This document shows positions 38,158 through 47,342 of a stretch of DNA of 64,000 nt, one piece after another. The translations under genes and the position numbers were made by a program. The DNA is from Vibrio sp. 05-20-BW147 (lineage in GTDB: Bacteria; Pseudomonadota; Gammaproteobacteria; Enterobacterales; Vibrionaceae), in the NCBI RefSeq assembly GCF_013369385.1, contig NZ_SZTO01000006.1, positions 1 through 64,000 on the forward strand, written 5' to 3'. The notes beneath the pieces were generated by a model. That model searched no databases. It saw only the letters and a list, made by a program, of their open reading frames with translations, and was not told the origin of the DNA. The stretch's first letter is position 1. Each line of letters begins with the position of its first letter.

Positions 38158-38177
38158 CTTTCTGTACGCGCTAAGCA

Positions 38178-40829
38178 TTACTTCACGCTTGTTACTCGGC
38201 TTGCTTTCTCGCCTGTCGCAGACACAGAACGGATAAAGACTTCACCTTCTACGGTTGGACGAGCATCATCCGCGTACGTCAGCCAGTTTTTGCCGTCTAG
38301 CGAGTATTGAAGCGTGACGCCAGGGAACTGAACGTTCATAGCTAGCTTACCCTCTTCGACTTTCGCACCCGGTACAGGTAGGCGGTAGTCGATGCCTGAT
38401 TTTTCCAGTTTCGCCAGTTCACGTTGACCAAGTACGTTGGCAAAGCGGTTGTAGTCTTGGTTTAGCGCCGCTTTGTCCACTAGGTTTGAGTTTTGCGAGT
38501 ATTCCACACCCACTTTGTAGTCGTTTTCCCAATCCGCGCGGTGCCATGCACGCTCAGCGGCGGCGAGTACGCGAGGGAATACCATGTACTCATATTGCTC
38601 ATCGTTACGCACGGTTTCAGACCAAAGCTGCGCTGATAGGCCGTAGAAAGGTTCCGCTTCAATTTCACCTTTGCCCGTAAAGCCGTTGCCATCACGGTCT
38701 AAAGAGGTTTCAGCGTTTTGCGGCATGTTCTCTGGCGCAAAGCCGAACATCTTACGCGTGTCTGTTGCACGTGTTGCCCAGTAGTAACCGCGCTCTTTCG
38801 GGTCCACTTCGTATGGCATGTCCATGTACACGTAGTCTGGGTTAGACACGATCACGTCGTAACCTTTCTTCGACCACTCGTACACTGAAGATGTACCGCC
38901 CCAGTACAGAACGTCCCAGAAGTTTACGCGCGTATTTTCTGTTGCGAACGCGTTCTCACCTTCGCTGTACTTCAAGCCATCTTGCCACGCTTGGAAGTTT
39001 GGAATGCCCTTCTCGGCCACAATCTTCGATACTTGCTCTGCAAAGTGACTTGGCAGATGACCGAAGTCACTGACTGTGCCATCGGTAATGAGCGTCTGAC
39101 ATTGTGGCGACTGGGCAAATGGCTTGTCTTGCTTAGACAGGTCAATCGTGCCTTTCCAGCTTACTTTGTCTTGCGCGTTAACATCTTGGAAGCCAGCGCC
39201 TAGCTTGATGTTCTTCGCTTCGTCACCACCGAAGTGCCATGTTGTTAGCGGTGCGCCTGCTTCTGCGTGCATGGCTGCCACTTCTGAAATCACCTTATCA
39301 ACAAAGCGCGTTGACGATTCCATACATGGGTTGATAAAGCTTTGCTTATCGTAGAACTGAACCGTCGTCACGTTCGATGTATCTTGAGGATCCATCAGGC
39401 GGAATTCGTTCGCTTGTGCTTCTTTTCCTTCGGCCATGAGACGATCGTAACGTGCCTCCATCGATACCACTGCGGCACGAGCGTGGGCTGGCATGTCGAT
39501 TTCTGGAATCACTTCGATGTTACGTGCTTTGGCGTACTTCAGGATTTCTACGTAGTCTGCTTTGCTGAAGTAGCCAGAACCAAAGTTGTCTGACGTTGGA
39601 CCCGAGCCAAGCTGAGGCAGTAAACAGCTTTTCTCTTCAACGTCGAAACAACGATTAGCACCCACTTCTGTCAGCTCAGGCAGACCCGGGATTTCCAAAC
39701 GCCAACCTTCATCATCCGTTAGATGAAGATGAAGTTTGTTCATCTTATACGCCGCCATTTGGTCTAGCGTCGCAAGAATGGCGTCTTTAGAGTGGAAGTT
39801 ACGAGCCACATCCACCATTACGCCACGGTAATCAAAACGAGGCGCATCTTTGATCGACAGTTGTGGTAGAGAATTAGCATGTTGGCTGTCTATCAGGCCA
39901 AAGATAGATTGCACTGCGTAGAAAGCGCCTGCTTGGTCAAACGCTTTAATCGCAATACCGTCGCCTTGGATGCTCATCTCGTAAGCACCCGATTTTGCTA
40001 ACTCACCAGTGAAGTCCGCTGGAACAACCGTGATGCTAACCGGAACATCACCGCGAACATTCACACCAACCACTTCTGCACGTTCTTGAATTGCTGCAAA
40101 TTGAGCTGCATCGAATGCGTCTTTAGGCAGCGCAATACCCGCCGCGATATCAACTGTGCCCTTGCCTGCTTCCACAAACAGTGGCGTCGGTAGCAGCGTA
40201 GTTGATACATCTTGTTTTGCTAGGTCTTGGTTCTTCTCAAAGCGAGACACAGCACTCGCGAATACATTGTTGTCATCTGGCGTACGTTTTAGGTTGTTAC
40301 CTTCAAGACCGGCGACGAAAGATGCCACATCTTCCGTGTTTAGAGAGGCAATCATCTTTGGCTCTGCGTTTGGCGCCGTGACGAAAGCACCTGGCATAAA
40401 ATCGGTTTCAAACAACGTCCAGTATTCACCAATCAGAGGCAGTACGACTTCTTCACCTGCGGCAAAACCATCAAATTTGTCCGTCGGTTCTAATTTGTGT
40501 AGATCACCTGTTACACGAGAGATTTTAAATTGGTCATTTTCCACATCTAAAATCAGACGGATGCTGTGAAAGTAAATGGCCCAATCTTTCGAGCTGACCG
40601 CTTCGCCTTGATTCACCAGCGTCATATTCACTCGGTTACAAGAAGCCCATTCAGCCCCCATATCACCACAGGCCAGCCCCTCGTTCGCGCCATGATTTGT
40701 CATAACTTGGTATTGAATATCCAAATTATCCGCTAATGAATTGACGACACGTTGCTCATCACTTTGTAATGTAGAACAACCCGCTAAAGAAGCGATAACC
40801 GACGCAGCAATTAAAGTTTGTTTCAACAT
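38178..40829 (-). CDS. chb: Chitobiase, lipoprotein beta-N-acetylhexosaminidase (GH20)
   Basis: 883 residues from the ATG at 40829 (MLKQTLIAASVIASLAGC, lipobox Cys18). Layout: N-terminal carbohydrate-binding-like domain (about 30-170), a GH20 alpha/beta domain, the catalytic TIM barrel with the Asp-Glu pair in WHFGGDEAKN near 537-546, and a C-terminal immunoglobulin-like domain. It closely resembles the outer-membrane chitobiase of V. harveyi and splits (GlcNAc)2 from chitin. A CRP-like site lies upstream at 40940-40955. Confidence 0.96.
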   Translation of the reverse strand: MLKQTLIAASVIASLAGCSTLQSDEQRVVNSLADNLDIQYQVMTNHGANEGLACGDMGAEWASCNRVNMTLVNQGEAVSSKDWAIYFHSIRLILDVENDQFKISRVTGDLHKLEPTDKFDGFAAGEEVVLPLIGEYWTLFETDFMPGAFVTAPNAEPKMIASLNTEDVASFVAGLEGNNLKRTPDDNNVFASAVSRFEKNQDLAKQDVSTTLLPTPLFVEAGKGTVDIAAGIALPKDAFDAAQFAAIQERAEVVGVNVRGDVPVSITVVPADFTGELAKSGAYEMSIQGDGIAIKAFDQAGAFYAVQSIFGLIDSQHANSLPQLSIKDAPRFDYRGVMVDVARNFHSKDAILATLDQMAAYKMNKLHLHLTDDEGWRLEIPGLPELTEVGANRCFDVEEKSCLLPQLGSGPTSDNFGSGYFSKADYVEILKYAKARNIEVIPEIDMPAHARAAVVSMEARYDRLMAEGKEAQANEFRLMDPQDTSNVTTVQFYDKQSFINPCMESSTRFVDKVISEVAAMHAEAGAPLTTWHFGGDEAKNIKLGAGFQDVNAQDKVSWKGTIDLSKQDKPFAQSPQCQTLITDGTVSDFGHLPSHFAEQVSKIVAEKGIPNFQAWQDGLKYSEGENAFATENTRVNFWDVLYWGGTSSVYEWSKKGYDVIVSNPDYVYMDMPYEVDPKERGYYWATRATDTRKMFGFAPENMPQNAETSLDRDGNGFTGKGEIEAEPFYGLSAQLWSETVRNDEQYEYMVFPRVLAAAERAWHRADWENDYKVGVEYSQNSNLVDKAALNQDYNRFANVLGQRELAKLEKSGIDYRLPVPGAKVEEGKLAMNVQFPGVTLQYSLDGKNWLTYADDARPTVEGEVFIRSVSATGEKASRVTSVK

Positions 40830-41241
40830 CTTACTTACCCTAAAACTCAGAAAATCAATCCAGCCAAAACGGCTGTTACTTACCAATGCATTCAACATAC
40901 AGCGAGTTTTTTCTAAGCGTGAAATTAATAAGTAGGAGAAGTGATCTAGTTCAAACTGAGAACGAATACGAAAATATAAAAACTTTAATTTCAACAAGTT
41001 AAAACGTACGTTAAATTCGTAATTTCATTTTTGACGAGTTTTTATCGTATACAGATCACAAAAACATCAACACAATGGACACTATTGAAAGAAATTTCCC
41101 ACAATGGTGACGTGCTTTAAAATTCAAATCATCAGAATTTGACATTGAAATTGAGTATTTGATCTCACTTTTAGCTCCGTTAACCCTCGTCATTTTTACC
41201 AAATCAACAAATTTGCCGGAACATTTTTCAGGAAGCAAAAC
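40830..41241. other. Divergent spacer between chb and the TraB-like gene
   Basis: 412 bases. It holds a CRP-like site (40940-40955) and AT-rich DNA. A TATGTT -10-like box on the minus strand at 40899-40894 fits activation from that CRP site at about -61. No small gene seen. Confidence 0.5.
40940..40955 (-). promoter_or_regulatory. CRP-like site upstream of chb
   Basis: AGTGATCTAGTTCAAA matches the TGTGA-N6-TCACA consensus at eight of ten positions. Its centre is about 118 bases before the chb start and about 61 before a predicted start near 40886. CRP control of chitin use is plausible but not shown by sequence alone. Confidence 0.45.
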
Positions 41242-42102
41242 ATGCTCAAGCTCGTTACCCTTATTATTGCGATTGTAACTCTCGTTCCCACGGTAATTGC
41301 CGAACCATTAGTGTGGAAAGCCACCAAAGGTAAAACGGAGTTCAGAATATTAGGCTCGATTCATGTGGGAAGCGATGCACTGTACCCGCTACCCAATGAG
41401 ATAGAAAACGCCATCGCTAACAGCCAAGCTCTCATTGTGGAGGCCGATTTATCGCAATTGAATCAAGTGACTTATCCACCTCAACGCTATGTCAGTCAGC
41501 AAGTCCTCACCGATGAACAGAAACAGCAGCTGCAACAAATCGCCAATGAGCTCGGCTTGCCCTATCAACAATTGATGCTTGCTCCGCCGTGGGCAAGTGC
41601 CTTAACCATCCAAATGGCTCAAGTACAAAAACTGGGCTACCACTCAGAACTTGGCGTGGATACTTATCTTATTCAAAAAGCACGTCAACATGGTGTCCCT
41701 CTTCATCCGTTGGAAAGTGCGCAATTTCAAATCGATCTACTCACCAAAACACCTCAAGATGGCAAAGAATTGCTGATTAGTGCGCTGTCAGAGTTTAGTG
41801 AAAGTGAGCAGTTACTCTCTTGTTTGGTTGAGAGCTGGCAAAAAGGCGACAAACAAAAACTGGTGGAGTTCGCTAACCTGTCGGAGATCTCCCCTGAGTT
41901 GGAAAAAGCGATGCTGACGGATAGAAATCACGATTGGGTCCAAAAGCTCTCTCAACTTGCTCAAGAGGAGCCTGGTCATTATGCAGTGGTGGTCGGAGCG
42001 TTGCATCTGGTGGGTAAAGAGAATCTCATTGCACTGCTCGAGCAATTCGGTTTTAAAACCGAGCAACTGACCCAAAGCCAGCCTGCGCAATGCCATTTCT
42101 AA
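41242..42102 (+). CDS. TraB/GumN family protein
   Basis: 286 residues: signal peptide (about 1-20, cut VIA/EP), then a TraB/GumN domain with GSIHVG near 38-43, an Arg/Asn-containing TDRNHDW near 232 and GALHLVG near 253. These His residues resemble those of TIKI-type metalloproteases in the same superfamily, but activity in bacteria is not established. It is a single gene with a divergent promoter to chb. Tail cysteine (QCHF) may pair with Cys near 193. Confidence 0.87.
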   Translation: MLKLVTLIIAIVTLVPTVIAEPLVWKATKGKTEFRILGSIHVGSDALYPLPNEIENAIANSQALIVEADLSQLNQVTYPPQRYVSQQVLTDEQKQQLQQIANELGLPYQQLMLAPPWASALTIQMAQVQKLGYHSELGVDTYLIQKARQHGVPLHPLESAQFQIDLLTKTPQDGKELLISALSEFSESEQLLSCLVESWQKGDKQKLVEFANLSEISPELEKAMLTDRNHDWVQKLSQLAQEEPGHYAVVVGALHLVGKENLIALLEQFGFKTEQLTQSQPAQCHF

Positions 42103-42120
42103 TTTTGGCCACCTCATAAA

Positions 42121-42211
42121 AGGTTCGGCATCAGCGAACAAACTTTGCCTCACCCCAAACGACGAAAGCCTGCTATAAAAGCAGGCTTTCTAAAAGTAGT
42201 CGGTGAAGAGG
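42121..42211 (-). repeat. Decayed copy A of tRNA-Pro 3' end plus terminator
   Basis: A 91-base unit repeated with few changes exactly 240 bases further on (42361-42451). It ends with the tRNA-Pro 3' acceptor segment (minus strand CCTCTTCACCGAC) and contains the hairpin 42164-42190. Beyond it, minus-strand TCGATTTCCTCTTCACCGAC still resembles the T-arm of the intact tRNA. It reads as the remnant of a tRNA-Pro gene with its terminator. Confidence 0.75.
42164..42190 (-). terminator. Terminator hairpin of tRNA relic A
   Basis: 11-bp stem GAAAGCCTGCT / AGCAGGCTTTC, loop ATAAA. It also lies downstream of the TraB-like gene on the plus strand. Confidence 0.75.
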
Positions 42212-42280
42212 AAATCGACGCGGATGGGCTTCCATCGGACTGGCGTTCCAGCCCCCGTTCTCTACAACCAAAACATTGCA

Positions 42281-42310
42281 AAAAGGCCCTACATTTCTGC
42301 AGGGCCTTTT
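42281..42310. terminator. Terminator hairpin of tRNA relic B
   Basis: 10-bp stem AAAAGGCCCT / AGGGCCTTTT with a 10-base loop, directly before a 13-base tRNA-Pro 3'-end match at 42318-42330. Confidence 0.78.
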
Positions 42311-42317
42311 CTTAATA

Positions 42318-42330
42318 TGGTCGGTGAAGA
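42318..42330 (-). pseudogene. tRNA-Pro 3'-end relic B
   Basis: TGGTCGGTGAAGA repeats the last 13 bases of the intact tRNA-Pro region (42437-42449, including CCA). Nothing of the rest of a tRNA remains next to it. Confidence 0.6.
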
Positions 42331-42360
42331 TCTATATTCTAACGTCAGGCGAACCCCACA

Positions 42361-42436
42361 AGGTTCAACATCAGTAAGCAAACTTTGTCTAAAACCAAAA
42401 CGACGAAAGCCTGCTAAAAAGCAGGCTTTCTTAAAG

Positions 42437-42451
<15 letters not shown>
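42361..42451 (-). repeat. Copy C of the repeat, attached to the intact tRNA-Pro
   Basis: Same unit as 42121-42211, at a 240-base offset. Here it includes the true 3' end of tRNA-Pro and the terminator 42405-42430. Confidence 0.78.
42405..42430 (-). terminator. Terminator of tRNA-Pro
   Basis: 11-bp stem GAAAGCCTGCT / AGCAGGCTTTC with loop AAAA, just after the tRNA on the minus strand. Confidence 0.8.
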
Positions 42452-42513
<62 letters not shown>

Positions 42514-42552
42514 AGATGTTTCACAGAAGCTTTGTTCCGTCAACGGATGCGT

Positions 42553-42580
42553 ATATTACGGATTCTGGCTGACGACGCAA
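42553..42580 (-). promoter_or_regulatory. Promoter of tRNA-Pro
   Basis: Minus strand TTGCGT (42580-42575), 16 bases, TAATAT (42558-42553). Predicted start near 42546, about 33 bases before the mature tRNA. Confidence 0.7.
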
Positions 42581-42698
42581 GAGCTAAGCGCAGTTTTTTT
42601 GTAATAATTTATCCGTTTGCTTATTCCGCCACCAGTAGCACATAAAATGTGAGCAGAAACACACCAACAAAAACATACCGTTAACTTATGCAACACAA

Positions 42699-42712
42699 TT
42701 GATCCAGATCAG
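42699..42712 (+). promoter_or_regulatory. FNR-type site upstream of DUF3149 gene
   Basis: TTGATCCAGATCAG matches TTGAT-N4-ATCAA at nine of ten positions. Its centre is about 41.5 bases before a start predicted from the TAACTT -10-like box at 42735-42740, the classic position for FNR activation. Confidence 0.5.
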
Positions 42713-42769
42713 TGTGCAAAATAGCACCAGCTTTTAACTTTACCCTGTCTTCACACTTTGGGGGAAACC

Positions 42770-42910
42770 ATGGACTTTTGGCTCGATTTGCTATTCGGTA
42801 ATGCGGTAGGACTTTCTTCAATGATTGTCATATTTGGTGCACTAGGTCTAATGCTGTTTTACGGCGGTTTCATCGTTTACAAGGTCATGAATGACAAATC
42901 TCCTCACTAG
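42770..42910 (+). CDS. DUF3149 family small membrane protein
   Basis: 46 residues from the ATG at 42770, after a GGGG-type ribosome site: MDFWLDLLFGNAVGLSSMIV then a hydrophobic helix (about 16-38) and a short polar tail ending NDKSPH. It matches the DUF3149 family of one-helix proteins. No function is known. It has an FNR-like site upstream and a hairpin terminator downstream, so it looks like a real stand-alone gene. Confidence 0.85.
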   Translation: MDFWLDLLFGNAVGLSSMIVIFGALGLMLFYGGFIVYKVMNDKSPH

Positions 42911-42950
42911 ATATCGCCAAGCTCTATAATCTTTTATAGAAACGCTTTGC

Positions 42951-42979
42951 ACCGGAATGGGTTTTCTGCCTGTTCCGGT
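42951..42979 (+). terminator. Terminator after DUF3149 gene
   Basis: Stem ACCGGAA / TTCCGGT with a 15-base loop, followed by TTTTTT. Confidence 0.75.
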
Positions 42980-43059
42980 TTTTTATTCTCTGGATTGATC
43001 GTTTTCCCCCAACCGTTGGTATACTCCTGCAACCATTAATCAAGCTTTGAGATGCCGTT

Positions 43060-43641
43060 ATGTCTCACGACGATGATTTCGAACTTTTCCAACAAATGAT
43101 GGGGGATGTAAAGCCCATCACTCATGACACTGCTGAGCACAAGAAAAAACACCAAGTCAGTGAATCGCAATTGGCGCGGCGCGAAGCGGCGATTTGGCTC
43201 ACCGAGGATAATCCAGAGCACCTCAGCCTTGATCACGCAGAAATGCTCAAACCTGATGACATGGTGGAGTTTAAAAGAGACGGCGTACAAGAGGGTGTCT
43301 ATCGTAAGTTGCGTTTAGGCAAGTACCCCATCCAAGCCCGACTAGACCTGCATAAGAAATCACTCAAAGAAGCACGAGATGAACTTGTTCACTTTCTCAA
43401 ACAATGCATGAAAATGGACATTCGCACCGTCGTGATCGCTCATGGTCGAGGCGAGCTATCCGATCCCCCCGCCAAGATGAAAAGTTTTGTCACGACGTGG
43501 TTAATGCAGATTAAAGAAGTGCAATGTTGCCACAGTGCGCAGCGTTTTCATGGTGGAACTGGCGCTCTCTACGTTTTGTTGCAGAAAAGTGCCGATAAAA
43601 AACTCGAGAATCGAGAACGCCATCAAAAACGCTTAGGCTAA
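43060..43641 (+). CDS. smrA: Smr-domain nuclease SmrA (YdaL-like)
   Basis: 193 residues. The N-terminal part matches SmrA of E. coli (EFKRDGVQEGVYRKLRLGKYP) and the C-terminal Smr domain has the LDLH motif near 94-97 and HGRGEL near 128. The end HGGTGALYVLLQKSADKKLENRERHQKR also fits SmrA rather than SmrB. Smr domains nick DNA or cut RNA; SmrB acts on collided ribosomes, but SmrA's role is unclear. rluF lies 97 bases downstream. Confidence 0.88.
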   Translation: MSHDDDFELFQQMMGDVKPITHDTAEHKKKHQVSESQLARREAAIWLTEDNPEHLSLDHAEMLKPDDMVEFKRDGVQEGVYRKLRLGKYPIQARLDLHKKSLKEARDELVHFLKQCMKMDIRTVVIAHGRGELSDPPAKMKSFVTTWLMQIKEVQCCHSAQRFHGGTGALYVLLQKSADKKLENRERHQKRLG

Positions 43642-43738
43642 CATTTATTCAGTGCTAGAATGCACGCCCCAATTTCCCTTACAGCCAGTAAGGGAGTGAT
43701 CGATACAACGCCGTTGTGAAACGTTAAGAGAGAACAAC

Positions 43739-44782
43739 ATGTCCCAAGATAACGCTAAACGCCTTAATAAATACATCAGTGAAACTGGTTTTTGCTCACG
43801 CCGAGAAGCCGATAAACTCATCGAGCAAGGTCGCGTCACCATCAATGGCAAACAGCCAGAAATGGGCACCAAAGTCCTACCTGGTGATGATGTTTGTGTC
43901 GATGGAAAACCCGTTGCCACGAAAGAAAAACCGGTCTACATCGCGCTCAATAAACCCACCGGCATAACCTGTACCACTGAACGCAACATTCCGGGCAATA
44001 TCGTTGATTTTATTGGTCATAAGAAGCGTATTTTCCCAATTGGTCGATTGGATAAACCGTCTGACGGTCTGATTTTCCTAACCAATGATGGGGATATTGT
44101 TAATAAGATTCTCCGTGCGGGTAACCACCACGAAAAAGAGTATGTGGTGCGAGTGGATAAAGCCATTACACCTGAGTTTATTAAAGCAATGTCGAGCGGC
44201 GTCAATATTCTCGATACCGTAACCTTGCCTTGCAAAGTCACACAGGAAACCAAGTTCTCCTTCCGTATTGTTTTAACTCAAGGTTTGAACCGCCAGATCC
44301 GCCGTATGTGTGAAGCACTCGGCTATGAAGTGTTTAAACTGCGTCGTGTGCGCATTATGAACATTTCTCTCGACGGCATTCCGAACGGTAAGTGGCGTTA
44401 CCTTACCGACGATGAGGTGACGGAGATCCTTGCGATGTGTGAAGGCTCTGTTGGCACCGAAGAAGCCTCTCGCGTTGATGCCAAAGGCCGCCGTATTCGC
44501 AAAGCCACCGACGCTAAGCTGTTTGACAGCCGTGAGGAAAACCAAACCTCTACTGCACGTCGCAACCAAAAACAGCGCACTTTCAAAGGCAACAATGCTG
44601 ATGAGTTTCGCCATGCGCCAAATTCAAAAAAAGCGCAGCAAAGAAAGCAGCAGGATGGCGATAAACCGCGTTTTGAAAAACCAAAGCGCCAAGAGCAAGC
44701 TGGAAAAGCAAAACGCTATGACAATCCCAACGCAGCAAAACCCGTCAAACGCACGGGCGGCACTTTGACTCTTAAGAAATAA
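43739..44782 (+). CDS. rluF: 23S rRNA pseudouridine(2604) synthase RluF
   Basis: 347 residues. N-terminal S4 RNA-binding domain ([24 protein letters not shown]), then the RsuA/RluF catalytic domain with the catalytic Asp in [18 protein letters not shown] and [20 protein letters not shown]. The core ends near residue 240; the last 100 residues are a Lys/Gln/Asn-rich low-complexity tail, longer than in the 290-residue E. coli enzyme. Such tails probably help bind rRNA. Confidence 0.93.
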   Translation: MSQDNAKRLNKYISETGFCSRREADKLIEQGRVTINGKQPEMGTKVLPGDDVCVDGKPVATKEKPVYIALNKPTGITCTTERNIPGNIVDFIGHKKRIFPIGRLDKPSDGLIFLTNDGDIVNKILRAGNHHEKEYVVRVDKAITPEFIKAMSSGVNILDTVTLPCKVTQETKFSFRIVLTQGLNRQIRRMCEALGYEVFKLRRVRIMNISLDGIPNGKWRYLTDDEVTEILAMCEGSVGTEEASRVDAKGRRIRKATDAKLFDSREENQTSTARRNQKQRTFKGNNADEFRHAPNSKKAQQRKQQDGDKPRFEKPKRQEQAGKAKRYDNPNAAKPVKRTGGTLTLKK

Positions 44783-44801
44783 TATTCCTCGCAACCATTA
44801 A

Positions 44802-44827
44802 AAAGGACGCTCGAACGAGCGTCCTTT
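44802..44827. terminator. Bidirectional terminator between rluF and ybaK
   Basis: 12-bp stem AAAGGACGCTCG / CGAGCGTCCTTT with a two-base centre; convergent genes on each side. Confidence 0.85.
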
Positions 44828-44867
44828 GTTGTTCACCAAACGTATTCTATTTTACCCCTCAAAGAGC

Positions 44868-45347
44868 TTAGGCCTCTAAACAGAGCTCAGCAAAATGCCC
44901 TCGAGTGAGCATAAGTAAATCTTTGGGTGCTAACTCAATCTCTAAGCCACGCTTGCCTGCACTGACACAAATGGTCTCTTGTTGCTCTGCACTGATATGG
45001 AGAAAGGTGGGCAGAGCTTTCTTTTGCCCGAGCGGACTAATGCCGCCCACGACATAGCCTGTGGTTTTTTGCGCGATTTCAGGATCGGCCATATCGGCTT
45101 TTTTGCCATTAGCGGCTTTCGCTGCCAATTTTAGATTGAGTTTTTGGTCAACGGGAATGATCGCTACCGCCAAATTTTTTGCTTCGCCATTTAAGCAAAA
45201 TAGCAACGTTTTAAAGACTTTCTTTGGATCTTGCCCAAGCACTTCTGCCGCTTCCAAGCCATAGCTTGCCGCTCGTGGATCGTGCTGATATTCATGGATG
45301 GTATGAGGAACTTTCTTTTTCTTGGCAAGATTGATAGCCGGAGTCAT
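44868..45347 (-). CDS. ybaK: Cys-tRNA(Pro)/Cys-tRNA(Cys) deacylase YbaK
   Basis: 159 residues, YbaK/EbsC fold. Landmarks are FKTLLFCLNG, the LAAKAANGKKADMADPE helix region with the catalytic lysine (family Lys near 45), and GYVVGGISPLGQKK. It removes cysteine wrongly attached to tRNA-Pro. It stands alone between convergent rluF and the nutA gene. Confidence 0.93.
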   Translation of the reverse strand: MTPAINLAKKKKVPHTIHEYQHDPRAASYGLEAAEVLGQDPKKVFKTLLFCLNGEAKNLAVAIIPVDQKLNLKLAAKAANGKKADMADPEIAQKTTGYVVGGISPLGQKKALPTFLHISAEQQETICVSAGKRGLEIELAPKDLLMLTRGHFAELCLEA

Positions 45348-45446
45348 CGTCTCTCTCCTGTATAAACAAAAAGCGCTATTCCAGATCGAAATAGCGCTTT
45401 AGTTAAAGATATCAGCGAGATTGAGTCAAACTCTTTCTCTTATCGA

Positions 45447-47108
45447 TTATTTGTAAACAATTTCACCATTTGGCGCGAACTTGTTCACATCGATTGGGCT
45501 GTTCTTCTCTAGGAACTCTTTCAGTACTTCAGCATCCACAAAACCAGTGTTCACGTAACCAGGGTGGCCAGTCAGTTTAGGGTAACCATCACCACCCGCG
45601 GCGTTGTAGCTTGGTACGGTGAAGCGGTAAGTTTCATCTAGACGAAGCTGTTTGCCACCGATGAATACGTTAGAAACTTTACCGTCTGCCACTGTCATTG
45701 AGATACCTGCGAATTGCGCATAAGCACCTGAATCAACAGGTTTCGTTGCAACAACGTTTAGGTAATCCAGCACTTCTTTACCCGTCATATCGGTGTAAGT
45801 CAGGATGTTTGCAAAAGGCTGAACGGTGAGTACATCTTTGTAAGTCACTTCACCCGCTTCAATCGAGTCACGTACACCACCCGAGTTCATTACTGCGAAG
45901 TCAGCTTTTGCACGCTCCATATGCGAAGCTGCGATTAGACGACCAAGGTTAGTTTGCTGGAAGCGAACTACATTACGGTCACCTTCAAGCTTGCCGTTTG
46001 TGTCTGCAATCTTGACGTTAAGTTGCTCTTGCCCTTTCTCTTGGTAAGGACGTAGGAATTCTAGCAATGCCGCATCTTCTTTAATTTCGCTTTCAATGAA
46101 GACGCGCTGGCTCTTACCATCGACTTCCACTTTCTTCTTCAGGTTAACCGGAATCAGATCGTAGCTCACCATGCGTAGCTCACCATTGCGGAACTCGTAA
46201 TCAGCACGGCCAACGTATTTACCCCACTCGTGCGCTTGCACGATGTAAGTACCGTTTTGTTGGTCTGGCTTACACTCGTCTGCTGGTTTGAAGTTTTTCT
46301 TCACCACATTTGGTGCTTCCATACAAACCGGCTCTTGCGAGTGACCACCGACGATCATGTCTAGATCACCTTCGTTTAGGTAACGAGCCAGTGCCACATC
46401 GCCAGGAGCGTTGATGCCACGCTTACCATCTTCGTAGTGACCCATGTGCGTCACGGCGAAGATCAAATCTGGTTTTTCTGTTTCTTTTAGCTCAGCAATC
46501 AGCTTCTTCGCTTCTTCCTTCGGATCACGGAAGTCAATTGCGCTAATGAATTCTGGGTTGCCTAGCTTAGCTGTGTCTTCGGTTGTTAGACCAATAACCG
46601 CAATTTTAATGCCTTGCTTATCGAACATCTCGTAAGCTTGGAACATGCGCTCGCCAGTTTTCTTGTCGTAAATGTTGGCAGACAGCATTGGGAAGTTAGC
46701 CCACTCTTTCTGCTTCATCAGTACGTCTAGAGGATTGTCAAACTCGTGGTTACCCAGCGCCATTGCGTCGTAACCGATTTTGCTCATGCCTTTGAAATCT
46801 GGCTCAGCATCTTGAAGGTCTGACTCAGGAACACCTGTGTTGATATCACCACCTGAAAGTAGCAGTACGCTGCCGCCTTCCGCTTGGATGTCAGCACGCA
46901 GCTCGTCGATCAGAGTTTTGCGAGCTGCCATACCGTACTCACCGTATTTGTTTTGCCAGAAACGGCCGTGGTGGTCGTTCGTGTGCAATACTGTCAGTTT
47001 GTAAGTTGTATCTGCTGCCCATTCTTGAGTTGGCTGAGTTGCACAACCCGCCAGAGTTGCCAGAATAGCTGCGCTAAGCGCGGTTTTTATAATCAGGCGT
47101 TGCTTCAT
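45447..47108 (-). CDS. nutA: 5'-nucleotidase lipoprotein NutA
   Basis: 553 residues from the ATG at 47108 (MKQRLIIKTALS), set by the AAAAGG site 9 bases upstream. Lipobox LAGC near Cys21, then the metallophosphatase domain (LHTNDHHGRFW, GGDINTG, GNHEFD, GGHSQEP) and the 5'-nucleotidase C-terminal domain with NSGGVRD. It matches the Cl- and Mg2+-dependent surface 5'-nucleotidase of V. parahaemolyticus, which lets cells use external nucleotides. A promoter, CRP-like and LacI-family-like operators lie upstream. Confidence 0.95.
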   Translation of the reverse strand: MKQRLIIKTALSAAILATLAGCATQPTQEWAADTTYKLTVLHTNDHHGRFWQNKYGEYGMAARKTLIDELRADIQAEGGSVLLLSGGDINTGVPESDLQDAEPDFKGMSKIGYDAMALGNHEFDNPLDVLMKQKEWANFPMLSANIYDKKTGERMFQAYEMFDKQGIKIAVIGLTTEDTAKLGNPEFISAIDFRDPKEEAKKLIAELKETEKPDLIFAVTHMGHYEDGKRGINAPGDVALARYLNEGDLDMIVGGHSQEPVCMEAPNVVKKNFKPADECKPDQQNGTYIVQAHEWGKYVGRADYEFRNGELRMVSYDLIPVNLKKKVEVDGKSQRVFIESEIKEDAALLEFLRPYQEKGQEQLNVKIADTNGKLEGDRNVVRFQQTNLGRLIAASHMERAKADFAVMNSGGVRDSIEAGEVTYKDVLTVQPFANILTYTDMTGKEVLDYLNVVATKPVDSGAYAQFAGISMTVADGKVSNVFIGGKQLRLDETYRFTVPSYNAAGGDGYPKLTGHPGYVNTGFVDAEVLKEFLEKNSPIDVNKFAPNGEIVYK

Positions 47109-47276
47109 TGTCATACCTTTTGAACTTTTTGGGGATTCCACTGCAAATATCTACAGGCCTTTTTAAACATAAGCTCAATTTATTAAACCGAGTTAGGTTG
47201 GCTGTAAAACTTGATACAGTTTAAAGTAACTGGCCAAACCATTTCAGTCCGTTTTCATATTTCTGATGCATTGATC

Positions 47277-47305
47277 ACTATAAAAACCACGAAAAACTGT
47301 AACAA
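47277..47305 (-). promoter_or_regulatory. Sigma-70 promoter of nutA
   Basis: Minus strand TTGTTA (47305-47300), a 17-base spacer and TATAGT (47282-47277). Predicted start near 47270, leaving a leader of about 160 bases. Confidence 0.7.
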
Positions 47306-47319
47306 AGCCTGAGAGTTAC

Positions 47320-47335
47320 AGTGACAAAACTCACG
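47320..47335 (-). promoter_or_regulatory. CRP-like site upstream of nutA
   Basis: AGTGACAAAACTCACG is a symmetric GTGA-N6-TCAC match to the CRP consensus (eight of ten). Its centre lies about 58 bases before the predicted start, close to the usual -61 position. Confidence 0.6.
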
Positions 47336-47342
47336 CGATCAC

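Noticed and set aside
40830..40997. Upstream extension of chb by 56 codons
   Set aside because: It would bury the lipoprotein signal peptide; the extension has no similarity and covers the promoter region.
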